This document shows positions 12,386-24,900 of a stretch of DNA of 64,000 nucleotides, in pieces. Made by a program: the position numbers and the translations under genes. Each line of letters opens with the position of its first letter. The first letter of the stretch is position 1. The notes below the pieces were generated by a model. It was not told the DNA's origin. It saw only the letters and a list, made by a program, of their open reading frames with translations, and made no database searches. The stretch comes from Didymodactylos carnosus (taxonomy: Eukaryota > Rotifera > Eurotatoria > Philodinida > Philodinidae). The stretch covers positions 1 through 64,000 of the forward strand of contig CAJNOQ010000092.1 in assembly GCA_905250885.1 (NCBI GenBank), read 5' to 3'.

Positions 12386-14609
12386 GCAGAGAGAGATATA
12401 AAAAAAGAACTCTAATGTGTATACTATATAGACTTCACTTTTTTCTCCCTGTTTCCGAGGTTTCAACGTATAAATCCGTCGTAATCGATATATATATATA
12501 TAGAAAGAAAAAAAAAACGCAGAATGAAAAGAAACCCTGAAAAAAATCAGTTGACACATAATATACACTTCTTTGGAGAGTTGAATCTAAAACTAACCAC
12601 CTGATTTTAGAAAATAATCCTTCACCTTTCTAGTTAATAACTGAGCGAAGACCACTTTCAAAATATCAATCGCCTGTATTTTATGTCCGAGACGATATGA
12701 CTAACAAAGATTAGTCGTTTTCCAAAAAATATGAAAATTATCATTGAGACAATGTTTCACTGACTACACTTGATCTATATCATATAATAAAAAATACTTT
12801 TTTTATTAAATTTTCGAGACACAGTTGATTAAGTTAACAAATATCCTCTATGGTAATTTCGACATGTGAATATTTTAATACAAATACATTAAAGCTCGAT
12901 ATTATTGGCCATATGCTCTCTTAAATATGCTTTGTCGCATAATTAATTGTATACTGTTATTATATGGTTTTTTTTTCTTCTACCGTTTTTTTTTTTCAAA
13001 CTAGGATAAAAGAAGAAACTATCCTATAATAATCATTAATTCGAAGTAAAAATGTAGCAACAGTTCTACTATTAATATTATAGATACGAAAAAAAGAGTG
13101 AACGACTAAAAGAACTGTTCACTCTAATATATATATATATAGATATATATAAATTTCTTTTTTTGTGGGAGTTCTATGTTTTTTAACTATCATCTTCATC
13201 CCGCTCTGGATTGTAACAATATATATCTATACACTTATTTCACTTATACTATACATTATCTATATCTTGAAATGAACTTTCTCTATATATACATGAAGAG
13301 TAAAAAAACACCATATATATATATATATAAATGAGAAAAAAAAGAGGGAAAACACAAAGAAGAATGAGTTTTTTTTTTCAGTTTTTTTTACAGTCGACTA
13401 TATGAAATATGCTTCTTTTTCTTGTGTGTGCTTAGATTTTTTTGTTTAATACACACATACACACACACAGTGATATGAAAAAGAAAGAGAGTTATATGCC
13501 TACTACTATTTTCAAAATCAATGTATTTCCGAGATGTATAGTCGGTGACGATATTTTTTATGTGATGGCACATACACGCACACTCCCGTCGTTATTGACA
13601 GACAACAAGATTTTTTTTTACAATTTTTTTTTTTTTTTTTTACTGAGTTTAATGACAACAAGATAATATGTCGTCTTTTTACATCGAAGTAGGATAACAG
13701 CTTAAAGTAAGTTTTTCTCAAGCGTTTGTGGTAGGGTAAAACGTAACGATATTTTTATAAAGATTATTTCTGAAGTAATGTAACTTGAAATGATCGTCTA
13801 TAATATTAAATATTGAAGTTTTTCTCACTCTCTTAATACGCTGCTATATTTTTATGTACGACAAAAGATTCGTACTACGTAGGTACCCATCCTAACTGCT
13901 AAGACCTGCAAAAATATCAGTTCAATATTTTTTCTTCATCAAATTGTCACCTATCTATAATCAAACTCTATACCCTAACTCAGTAAGAGTAGAAATGTTC
14001 ATCTATAATTTTCTAGTTTAATGAAATGGCGAGTTGTCGATACTTCGATACCAATTTGGATAAACTATAACTATTGACAATTTTTTAGTGATAAGAAAAT
14101 GATGTAAAAAAAAACATCGTTTTTGTCTTTGGGAAAAATTTATTGCACATATAAATATTGTGTACATTTCTCCTTCTATTGAATCAGTTTTGTACTTTTT
14201 TTCTCATCTGTCTCTATCAAACGAAAAGAAAACATCACAAAATCTATAACACTTCTTTTAAAAGTAATATTGTGTTTGTCGTTAAGAATTGCATTTGTAC
14301 CTGTTGCATTTTTTAATAAAAAATAAACATTATACCTTACTCTTTTATATAGACCACAAGATTCCTCTAATATTACTATTACATGTATATTGAATAAAGT
14401 ATGCGTATGTGCGTGTATGTGTGTAAATTGTTATAACAGAAGTTAAACGAGAAGTTTTTTTCAAAATCCAATCCATTAAAGTTAAAATTTTTTCATACAT
14501 ACCAACAACGAGCGATTCTCTCTCTTCATACCATACCATATACAACAACAGCAGTCATTCACTTTCTTTTTTTTTGTATTTCAGAATAACGAAAAAAAAT
14601 TGTTGTGGT

Positions 14610-17600
14610 ATGGCAAAAAATCACATCATTTCAACAAACGATAATAACAATTTCAATTTGAAAACTGTATTTCGTCGTGAAAAATCCATGGAATTTGAAA
14701 CATCTTCGATTGCAGATAATGATCAAATTGAAGCTCAACAACAATTAAGAAAAAAACGTAAAAATATTAAATTGGAAAATACCGAAACTTCGAATGATGA
14801 TGAAACATCAGATGAGGACGAATCTTTACCTAACAACAGTGAAATGACAATAGCTGATGTATTGGCGTTACGACAAATCGAAAATTCAACACAGATGAAT
14901 AACGCAACAAAAATTTTCAAACAGATAGAAGTAGAAGATGATGATGTCGATAATCATATGAAGCCAGAACCTATACCGAGTCCAGGTAATTATATTACAA
15001 ACATCTTTTGATCTGATTAGCAGCCGTTTATTCACTGTAGGAAGAAAAACATCAAGTTCATTGCATAAACTGAAATCATAACAAGATTCTAGTACAAGCG
15101 TTGAACAACAAACTGTTTCTTCTTTATATGCAATACTAAAACATTATATCAGATGAACTCTTTAAAACTCGTTAATGTTAGATTATAAAATGTTCGTCAC
15201 TCTAGACAGCCACTTTTAAGTTCGAGTTTATTAATTATAATCTCTCTAGACTGTGAATCTATTTCAGTAATCGTTAGTCTCAGTAATTTTTGGTACTAGA
15301 ACTATTTCCATAAAATTAAGATAATATTGGGTTCATTAACAATGTTTCAACAGCTATTCGTGAACATTTATTCATCTGACACTTTAAATAGGATCATGGG
15401 AATAGTTTATAAAATGTTTTCCAACTAATTACTATCTCTTATATTTTTGAACTATTTTTGAACATCTGATGACCAAATTCAAACACAATATATTTCATGC
15501 GGAGAATAGCGGCAATAATGAAAAGAATTTTAAAGTAAGATATCATCATTTTATTTTCAAAATATCTGTTACCATTTCTAACTACTATCCTATTGACAAT
15601 TTACATGAAGAACATCACTACAATTCCAACAGACACAAGGTTTCAATTTATATCAGATAAATATCAAAAAACAAAACTACTTCAGAATTCTTTTCAATAT
15701 AAATTCATTTCTATTGCCGCTATTCTGCATGAAATATATTATGTTTGAATTTGTCATCAAATATACAAAAATAGTTCAAAAAAAAATATATAAGAGATTA
15801 GTTTGAAAACATTTTATAAATTATTTTAGTGTTGCTATTAGAAATTTACCTAACTCTAACTTTTAATACAGTTAAAATTAATGTAATAGTCTGATAAATT
15901 TGGGTTTGGATTTGATGCATCCCTAGTTGTATCCGATGAGCATATGTCTGATGAGTATTTGTCCTAGCGAGCATCAGTCTATGAGAGAAAATTATCAGAC
16001 GAGTTTCATTTCTCAGAGAATGTAAGTGAAGACGAATGGGTAAAAAACTGGACCACATCCGGCATTTATGAGTACCGAGGTTCTTTCAGAATAGTATAGA
16101 ACTTGGTTTAATAACGACTTAATCTCTGTTTATTAAACGTTAAAAAAGAATCACTCTGCTATTCTTCATCAATTATTTGATGGAAATTTTTTGATATATT
16201 TTTAGTTTATAGTCGTCACATTCCATCTACAACAAATAAAATTCCATTATCTTCTAACAGTGATGCTGTAGCAAAACGTCCAAAACGTAACCAATTTCCA
16301 CGTCTGCTTGCCGGTGATGATTTATCGAGTGATAATGATAATGATAATAATAAATCAACAATACCAACTAATAATTATGATCAATCGAACGAGTTAGGTT
16401 ATGATTTTCAAATATCATCGGACACCAACTCACACAATACCATACGAAAGACTAAACACGACGTAAAACGTTTTGTCATGTATATTGACGAAAAGTTTAA
16501 TGAAAAATGTCAATTACATAAAATTAAACCGGATATATTATGTAAATATTTGCAACATTATTTTGAAAATACAAAAAAATTTGATGGTACCGATTATGAA
16601 CCAGATACCTTGCGTAGTTTTCTTCTAAGTATTGAACGTTATTTAAAATCAAAAAAATATGAATATAATCTAATGGAATCACCTATCTTTCAATCGTGTA
16701 GAAATGTTATATTAGTTAAACGAGATCAATGGCGAAAGTTAGGTAAAACAACATTTCAAACAAATATTGATGTATTTAATATTAAACATGAACTAATATT
16801 ACGTGAAAAAAATTTAATAAATCGTGAAACACCAGACGGTTTATTATTGGAAATACTTATTAATAATTCAAAATATTTTGATCAAAAATCTATGTCATCA
16901 TCGACGAATAATAATGGATTAGAATCAACAGTAAATAAATCATTGTTATGGGGAGATATTGAATTAATTGATGATGAATATTTAGAGTATAATAGAAAAC
17001 AAACAAAAATAAATGAAGCAAGTTTATTTAATAATACAACATCTTCATCATCAAAGTCTGTAGTACATCCACGTGCATACGCTAATCCCGCCGATTTATC
17101 AATATGTCCGGTACAAGCTTATAAATTGTATGCATCTCATCGTCCACAACAATCAAATACGCCCCAATCACCATTTTATCTTGTACCACGTATATCAAAT
17201 TTTCAGCGAGTTTGGTAAGTAAATGTAAGATTAGCAAAACAATTTCTTATTTATTTTATATATATTTTTTTTTTTGACAGGTACAAAACAATGGCAGCTG
17301 GAAAACATCGTCTGGATCAATTATTACAAAATTGTATGTCACGTGCTGGTATACAAGGAAAATTTCAATTAGGTTCAATTAAAAAAGGAAAAATTAAAGA
17401 TATACTTCCACTACCACCAACAACAATAGATAACAAATCATCATTACTCTCTCTCACAATACCATCTGCTACACAATTTGAAGAAAAAGGGATTCTCTTA
17501 CAAAAACATCTGATAAAACGTAAACGACATAGTTCTCCTCCATCTATCGAACAACCATTAAATTTATGTTTAAATAATACCGATGATGATCAACAGAGTC

Positions 17601-18085
17601 TATCATCTTCTGTGTCACCTCCATCATCGCTCTACTCAACGAATGATTGTAATAGTAACAGTAAAGATGATTCAGTAATAAAAATAGCAACATCAAACAT
17701 CAATGATCGAACACCATTATTAAACGGTTTGTTAAAAATGTCGACGACCACAACCGCCACTATGAACAATGATATGACGAATCATTTTCTTGTTATTAAA
17801 GATTCGTCATCATTAATTCAAAAACATGACGAAGAACCTATTTGGGATGAAAGTGTAACGTTTATATTGATGGCAGTAGCGAAACAAAAAGAAAATCGGA
17901 TACAAAAAATAAATACGTTAAGAACATATTTAGAAGATAAAATGGGTGTTGTGGAATTTTTATGTTTATACCGACATTTTAAATCCGAACCAAAACTAAC
18001 ATTTCAGAATACCGTATGGGAACAGTATCAGCGTTATTTGCCAGTTTTATTTACGTTACTGACATTAGATAACACAATAAATTAA
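14610..18085 (+). CDS. DUF3504-domain protein (QRICH1/ZMYM/KIAA1958-like), 3 coding exons
   Basis: Coding exons 14610-14985, 16206-17214 and 17281-18085 join in frame to 729 aa. The start ATG (14610) lies 25 bases after a strong acceptor, so a non-coding leader exon or trans-spliced leader is likely. The N-terminal ~200 residues are acidic, Asn/Ser-rich and low complexity with a basic patch (LRKKRKNIK). From about residue 215 comes the DUF3504 fold, the domain of QRICH1, ZMYM2/3/4 and KIAA1958 known to derive from Crypton tyrosine recombinases. Visible parts are the helical core-binding-like segment (FVMYIDEKFNEKCQLHKIKP, SFLLSIERYLKSKKY) and the degenerate catalytic half (CPVQAYKLYASHRP, SPFYLVP, VWYKTMAAGKHRL, SRAGIQGKF). 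The family block that usually follows (NHS-x-R) is not seen after GIQGKF, so recombinase activity is not expected. A Ser-rich linker and a helical C-terminus (VTFILMAVAKQKENRIQKIN) follow. A transcriptional or chromatin role is inferred from the family only. Confidence 0.85.
14986..16205 (+). other. Large intron of the DUF3504 gene
   Basis: A 1.2-kb intron, long for this window. It holds the inverted-repeat element at 15400-15821 and, at about 15910-16090, a less AT-rich stretch whose + frame reads acidic segments such as SDEHMSDEYL and SEDEWVKNW with a stop inside. That may be a transposase remnant but is not identifiable. The acceptor is TTTTTAG at 16205; using it keeps the phase, while the TATAG six bases further on would also keep frame. 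Confidence 0.6.
15400..15821. mobile_element. Inverted-repeat MITE within an intron
   Basis: Arms of about 140 bp at 15400-15540 and 15680-15821 are inverted copies (for example GCGGAGAATAGCGGCAATAA against TTGCCGCTATTCTGC). The loop of about 140 bp is non-coding. Terminal sequence is approximately AATAGTTTATAAAATGTTTT. No target duplication was resolved. Confidence 0.7.
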
Positions 18086-19113
18086 ATTCTTACTATTTTG
18101 TCATTTTTAATCTCGATGTTACTTATTTTTTTTTTCGACTATGTGTTATTATATGTGCAGGTATAAAAACAAAAATTAAGAATTGAAGTACTAATTGATG
18201 AATTATAAGAGATAACTTCCCGTTAAAGTACTGAAAAAATATGATGACAATGGAACAGACATTTGATGTACGATAGTGCATATTCATCTGATCTCAGATA
18301 CATTCCAGTGTACACATATTCAGATTTCAAGAATTAAAAATATCTAAAAAATCCTGACATTCGGTCGTTAAAATTTGAAGAAAAAACTATTCAAACTGAA
18401 TTGGTTTGATGCCAATTGATATAAGTGCATAGAAAAAATGAAGCCTTGAGAAGCATAGTTTTATTTCGTACAACAACATTTTAGAGCTTTTTCTTTTCAC
18501 TCCAAAAAATTTTGATGTACCCATATATAAAATATATCGAATTTTAAAATTTAAATAAAAAACTTTATACTCTTTTTTTTTCGTTTTTTTGTTTGCCTAA
18601 AAAAAATGTCAACTTCTTCAGGCATACCTATTTTCGTTTTATTCATTATTTTTTTGTTCAACTAAAATTTTGCAAAAAAAATTTTATATAGTTAAGAGCC
18701 TTTGATAAAAGGCACTCGTTTGAATTCTTATTCACTCATATGTTAAGAGTTAACTGTAAAATTTCTTTAAAAACATGTGGGAAAAACTCATCGTTTTTAA
18801 TTATACTATTTTTCCTATTATTACAAACATAAGAGTAAATGTTGAGATGATGTCTAAAACGACTATGATTACGTCAAGATAAATATAGACAAAAAAACAA
18901 CAGTCACTAAAAAATTTTAAAACTAATTATTTCTATATTAAGTCGATTGAATAAACCGAAAGGAGACTTATTGGTTTTCATTAGAAAAAAAAAACCGTTT
19001 TTTCTCTTTCATACACTTTTCTCTTTTGAGTTACTTACTTACTTGTTTTTAAACAACTGTACTTACTTAATCGTCGATATCTGGAAGAAAGATGATTCAA
19101 CCGTGATTCAAAT

Positions 19114-19575
19114 CAGAGGTGTAACCGGTACCGGTCACCGGTATACAAACTTTGTACCGGTACCGGTCGTTACCTGCTTATCTTGATCATATTTTGCCTA
19201 AATACAAATACTTTTTCCTTGTTTTTCTTTACTGTGAACTTTATTTTATGTTATCAAAGGAATAGATTAATCTTTTCACTTTGATTATGTATAGCTGATT
19301 TTTCACACGCTTTTTTTTACGAAAACAGCAATCCAATTCAATCTTTTAAATTAAGAAGTTTATATAAGTCGAGAAAGCTTTAGTAATTGGAATGAAATTT
19401 TAGTGGAAGAAATATGTCACAGATGAACTGAATTTACACGATATTTTTTGGAAAAAATCGTATTATACCGCAAAATACCAGCAGTATCGGCCGACCGATT
19501 ATACTTCATACTAATGCCGGTATACCGGTCGGCGTTATAATTCGTACCGGTACCGGTATACCGGTTGTACCTCTG
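19114..19575. mobile_element. hAT-like MITE with GGTACCGGT-rich arms
   Basis: A 462-bp element bounded by a perfect 8-bp target-site duplication, ATTCAAAT at 19106-19113 and 19576-19583. The left terminus is CAGAGGTGTAACCGGTACCG and the right terminus is its near inverse (ending TTGTACCTCTG). CAGAG termini plus an 8-bp duplication are the hAT signature. Sub-terminal regions hold repeated ACCGGT/GGTACC palindromes (19124-19174 and 19487-19566). No transposase is inside, so it is non-autonomous. Confidence 0.88.
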
Positions 19576-20660
19576 ATTCAAATGTATTTTTTGTATATGT
19601 TAAGGTGTAATGAGTACTACAAAATGATCAAAAACAGTAGATATCTTGTTTCTAATTCTTCATGATAAAATTTTTAGGCTAACTATTATCACTTTGTTAT
19701 ATAGTATGCTGATAATATGCTCTGTAAATTAGTTGATTGACTCTACTGCACAATTTGTGATGCATCAAGCAAAACCATATACATACTGTACAGTATCACA
19801 TAAATAATTATCTTACAAAAAAACGACAAAATTTTTGAGAATATATTCAACTTTTGAAGTTCATAGTGAAATAATTAAAAAACTATGATAAAACTAATTT
19901 CAGTTGTTTCATCTACAACTCATAGACATTCTATTATCTGTTTCATAAATCTATGAAGTAAATATCTATAGATGACACCTTACACGGATAAGTGCCACAT
20001 AATCATATTACTATTTATAACATTTACATTTTACTGAACAAGCTACACTGAAGTAGCACGTTAGACTTAGCATAGTAACTCGAAATGAACAAAAAGAAGA
20101 AAGACCAAAAGGTGACTGTACTGTTCAAAGGCGAGAAAGGAGCCGTGTGGAACAACTTTTCAGAAAGTAGAATAATAGAATTTGATAAATCAGAGTCTTT
20201 TATACAATAAAAAATCAGTAAGAACATCTTTTTATACTATTATTTTCTTCTTTATTGTACGATTCTCAAATTCATTCATTTATTTTTAACTTTTTTTGAA
20301 CAGTTAACCTCCAATTTAGCACCCAACATACAGCATTTACAGACTCTATCAGCTGATTCATTATCATATTATTGCGATACGTCTTCCAAATACGACTTTT
20401 TAATATTAATGCAGCACATCTGGTCTATTGTTCCTGGTTGTTGTTACAAACAATACTGAGAATAACTGATGTTGTTCATTTTTGGGATGTTTCAAAGTCA
20501 TTGAATATACGATTTTTTAATAATTTTTCAAACACCTTTATCGTCAAAATTCTCGTTAAACGAGAAATGGTCAATTATGAATGTTCTGTTAACCTGTTAA
20601 ACTAATGAAGCCGTTTTCAGTGCACTTGCGAAGATTTTTCTAGCAGACAGTTATTTTTTA

Positions 20661-20916
20661 TTAACACTAGAACGCCCGGAAATTTTCATGACCTAGAACG
20701 CCCAAAGCGGTCATTTTGACCATTACTGTTTTCATTTTTAATTTTATAATTAAAAACGGTTCTGAACTCAAAAATGAATTAAAAATTCTGCAAAAACTGA
20801 TTTTTGTGGGACACATTAAAAGTTATGACATAATTTATTTTTAAGTGCAGTTTGTTTCATTAGGGCTAAAAATCAAAAAACGGTCAAAATGACCGCTACG
20901 GGCGTTCTAGTGTTAA
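20661..20916. mobile_element. piggyBac-like MITE, copy 1
   Basis: A 256-bp element delimited by TTAA at both ends, with inverted termini TTAACACTAGAACGCC and GGCGTTCTAGTGTTAA. Sub-terminal inverted motifs AGCGGTCATTTTGACC and GGTCAAAATGACCGC repeat the symmetry. TTAA-bounded insertion is the piggyBac hallmark. A second copy lies at 28295-28559. There is no coding capacity. Confidence 0.88.
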
Positions 20917-21962
20917 AGAAGTGAAACATTTATGTGCGTACACTAATATTTGACAGTCAATCGGAATTTAAAAGACTTTCTATCGTCAATTATTTTGACA
21001 GGCAACTCATTCGTTGTGAATGTCCTAAACTAACTACATATAACAGTTCTCAGTTTCTTACAGTCTATCAGATCAATTACTTACAAAATAGTCATCACAT
21101 TTATTGTATTGATGAAAATGTTCAGCAGAACAAGAAAATTCCAAAAAATCTGATGAACAATGGCAAAACTTAGGATAATGAGATCTCCACTTTTCAATCA
21201 ATTATCATCAGAAACTCTACGATGAAATTAATAATATTATTCAGGAGTAACTAACAACCTAAAGTGAGATAACATTCATATGCTATATTGAGAAGAATGT
21301 CACTACAAAATCAATATTTGCTTAATTTTTTAAAAACTTTCTTGCTATTTTTTTCTTAAAATACATCTATAGATATGTAAAATATCTATAGCATATCCGA
21401 TTATTAAAAAAGAAAACAAAGCAGCAACAACCAAAGATATTCTAAAGCAAACACAAAAAATACACGTTCAACGAGAATGAAAATCAAAAGAAGAAAAAAT
21501 AAAAAACAAGATCTTCTTTCCAAATGTTATAGAGTTTTCTGATATTTACTCTATGAAATAATAATAATAATAATAGTAAATAGATAACTTTGTTCATTAT
21601 AACATACTTTTTTGTTCGAGTACTCAACGAGAAAGAAAAAACACACATGTACGCAAAAAACAAAAATAGTAAAACTAATCAACGATCAAGATGTGCTGCG
21701 ATATCAAAATATAGCGAATTACAATTACATGTGAGAAAGAAAGATATATACTTTAAAAAAAAAAGGAAAATTTATAAATGAACAAAATTTTTTAGAATAA
21801 ATCATATATGTATCGGTTTGCTTCAGAGTATTATTGAGCACTCGATCGAATAAGTAGGGAACTACCAGCATTTGTACGAATCGGTGTATTTTGTACAGAT
21901 TCAGATCTAAAAGTCAAAAATGATTTTTAAAATTCGTTACTATATAAAATAATTGCTCTTAT

Positions 21963-24900
21963 TTACTTCGATATATCATAATTACTTAACGAATTGGTCG
22001 AGCTGCTTGATTGTTTTTGTTTCGAACGACGTTTTAAAAACGAGAGTTTTTTGGATAATTTCATAGATGAAGATGGAGATTTCATCTGACCTTTTTCACT
22101 GGGCATTGTGTTTCCTGGAAGAGAAAAAAAATGAATAAGATTTTTTTTTTTCAGTATAGAAGTTTATGAACCATCAAGAAATATGAGTTAGAAAGCATTA
22201 CATACTGTTTTCTTGTTCAACAGTTATTTTTGATGAATTCGATTTCTGTTCATTCGGTTTTTGTTTAAACAAATTTTTAACTGATTGAGAAATCGATCGA
22301 CTACGACGTATGCTTGAATCGTTTTTTTGGGGTGAAAATAGAACTTCTAAAAGTATCATCAAGATATGAACTGTAATTTGGCATATCGTGGGATACTCAT
22401 GAATAAAGTGTTTTCTGTCCTCTCACTTGAACAGATAAAAGAAACTAACTATTCAAAGATAAATAATACAAGATAATCTATCAAGACCAAAGAGCAAAAA
22501 CGAGTGAAAATAATAAATTTAATATATGCTTTAAAAACCAAAAAAAGAGTGAAAACCTATAAAGAGTTTGTAAAGTTAATTCTAATGAAATTTATTCAAC
22601 GAATACGCTTAAATTCAAATTCATCAATGGTATCATGTGCTCTAAAGAATCAGGTCAAATTCATACAAATAATTCTTAGAAATACATTAGTAGCCAAGCA
22701 CCAATAACAATAAAGGATGGGTCGAGAATTACTGAAACGAACGTTTCAGTAACTCTATCAGTAATCGTTTCAGTAATTCTGACCAACCCTTTAGACTCAA
22801 ACAATCTTTCATTCATGCGCATTAGCCGTCTTTACTTTTATGCACCTGGAGCTGTTAGCATAAAACGCAGTGATAAAGAATACTTACGTGGTCTGGGACC
22901 AGGTAGGACTAAAACAATGAATGTTTTTTATGTTCGCTAGCGATTGCGATGAAAACTTAAGATATCTTATTCTTTCTTCTTAGCTCTAAATTGTCTATTC
23001 ATATTTTGGTTTACCTTCTGAAAGAGTGTACGGTGAGACCGGCTCGGATGATAGTGGTAAATTATTGACGCTGCTGTTTGGTGAACTTGTACTAGGATGT
23101 CGATCTTTTTTTCTTTTCGGTAATGCTAAATGTTTTAATGAACTCATGAATGATTTTGATTTTGATTTTGATGGACGTTGTTGATCGCTGCTTGTGTCAC
23201 TCAGTATTAGTGACTTTTTTAATCGTGTTGTTGTATTACGTGGTAATGTAAATGAATAATCACGACTCTGTTAAAGAAAAAAAATATCAATGGTAGAAAA
23301 GATATTTTCCGGTAACAAATATGCCTACTTCATTTAAAGAAGAAATCCCATTGAAATTATCATTTTTACGTGTGCTACGATGAGGGAGTGTACTTGAATC
23401 GAACGCACTATCGTCGAATGTTCGTTGTAAATATTCATCGTCATGTTTACTGACTTCTAAACATGAAAAATAAACAAATGAACAACGGATTTCATAAACT
23501 AGATACCAAACATGTTGCGTAATGATTGAAAAGTCGAATGAATAAAATGTCAATCAGAGAAATTTAGAGCACTCGCAAAGGTTTGTGAAGATAACCAGAC
23601 GATATTTGTATTCAATAGAAAGCATAGAAACGTCAGCGATAATGGTATACATGGCCATCCATTGACTGACCGCTTATTTTAACTTTTTACACTGTATTAC
23701 GCAGTGTGGCGGTTGATTATGCATTACATGTTCAATAGATCACCGAGTACTTATTTACAGGATCTCAATACTTTAGATTTTATAAATTATTTTAGTAAAG
23801 AGCTATAGCTTAATTTGAGCTGTAATAGATATGAAGTTTTCTTTGCGCTGTAAAACTGTTCGAAGCATTGGATTTTTGTAGGCGCAGCATAAATTATATT
23901 TACCATAAGTTCTGCAAGATGAAGCAATTGATAAAGACTAATTATTTTTAGCGGGAATGTATATATATTATCAACTATTGTTTATCTCACAGAAGCTCTT
24001 CTCAAACATTTGCCATTGAACATAAGTAACAAATGACCATTCATTTATTCATCACATGTGTTTTGAGTAGAACAAGTTATACCTATTCCACTAAAGTGTC
24101 ACATGACGATTAATTCAGAGCTGGGCAAGTCAAGTCACACTTGACTTGACTTGGTCCAAAATTTTCTGGGTGTTTGGCTTGACTTGAGGAATTTTTTTCA
24201 AGTCAAGTCATTTCTAGTAAAAGATTTTCATTTAAATTAGACTTTTTCTACCATGACAGTGAGTGTCTGAGGCTATAAAAACTCTCACCCAAAAGGTGCT
24301 AGCAAATTTTTGTGTTCTGCCTAATTTTAACCAGACCTGACTTGACTTGGAAGGCAAAAATTTTTCTGATCTCGACTTGACTTGATCTGAAATGTTTTTT
24401 TGTGACTTGACTTCACTTGTGACTTGCAAAACTTCTGACTTGCCCAGCTCTGGATTAATTATTTTGCAATAGATAATTGAATTATTGAAATACAGGATAA
24501 GAAAGAAGAAAACAAATTCTCTGGTGAAAAGTAACACTCACTTACTTTCTTGTTCAACTTTTTTTTGAAAGATTTTTATCTTTTGATATTTCAGACAAGC
24601 GACTCTTCATTGAAGAATCGCTTGTCTGAAATGAAGAGTCTTCAACACTAGTCGACAGTTCGCTCGGTCTGAAAAGTTGAATTAGCTATGCAGTTTTATC
24701 AGGGATGAATCAGAGTATGAATCAGCTCGAAACTCGACTGCAGTGTCAAAATTTATAGGCAATATAATCACGAATCTGTTTGCTAACTTCTGTGTTATAT
24801 ATAAGGTACGTTATAAATCATAAAGAAGAATCTACAAAAAATTTTAAAGATTGAAATGATAAGTGACAGAAGTCTCTCAAGAAAATGGACAAGAAAGCGA

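Larger units (their letters stand above)
6546..14584. other. Intergenic region with microsatellites and a nested fold-back element
   Basis: An 8-kb AT-rich gap between the zinc transporter and the DUF3504 gene. It contains TA microsatellites (8616-8645, 9001-9031, 12363-12385 and a shorter one near 13310), oligo-A/T runs, and the nested inverted-repeat element at 9267-11439. No open frame with credible protein character was seen. It ends at a pyrimidine-rich acceptor (TTTTTGTATTTCAG, ending 14584) before the first coding exon of the next gene. Confidence 0.6.
18086..21962. other. Convergent intergenic region
   Basis: This separates the 3' ends of the DUF3504 gene (+) and the TMEM24-like gene (-). 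It contains a hAT-like MITE (19114-19575) and a piggyBac-like MITE (20661-20916). I see no supported gene; the few short open frames have no recognisable composition. Confidence 0.6.

Noticed and set aside
15846-16090. Possible transposase fragment (SEDEWVKNW on the + strand)
   Set aside because: Short, contains a stop, and the acidic motif is too weak to assign a family; noted only as part of the intron.
24232-24537. 101-codon open frame on the - strand
   Set aside because: Mostly a translation of the CAAGTCAAGT repeats of the hAT-like MITE.
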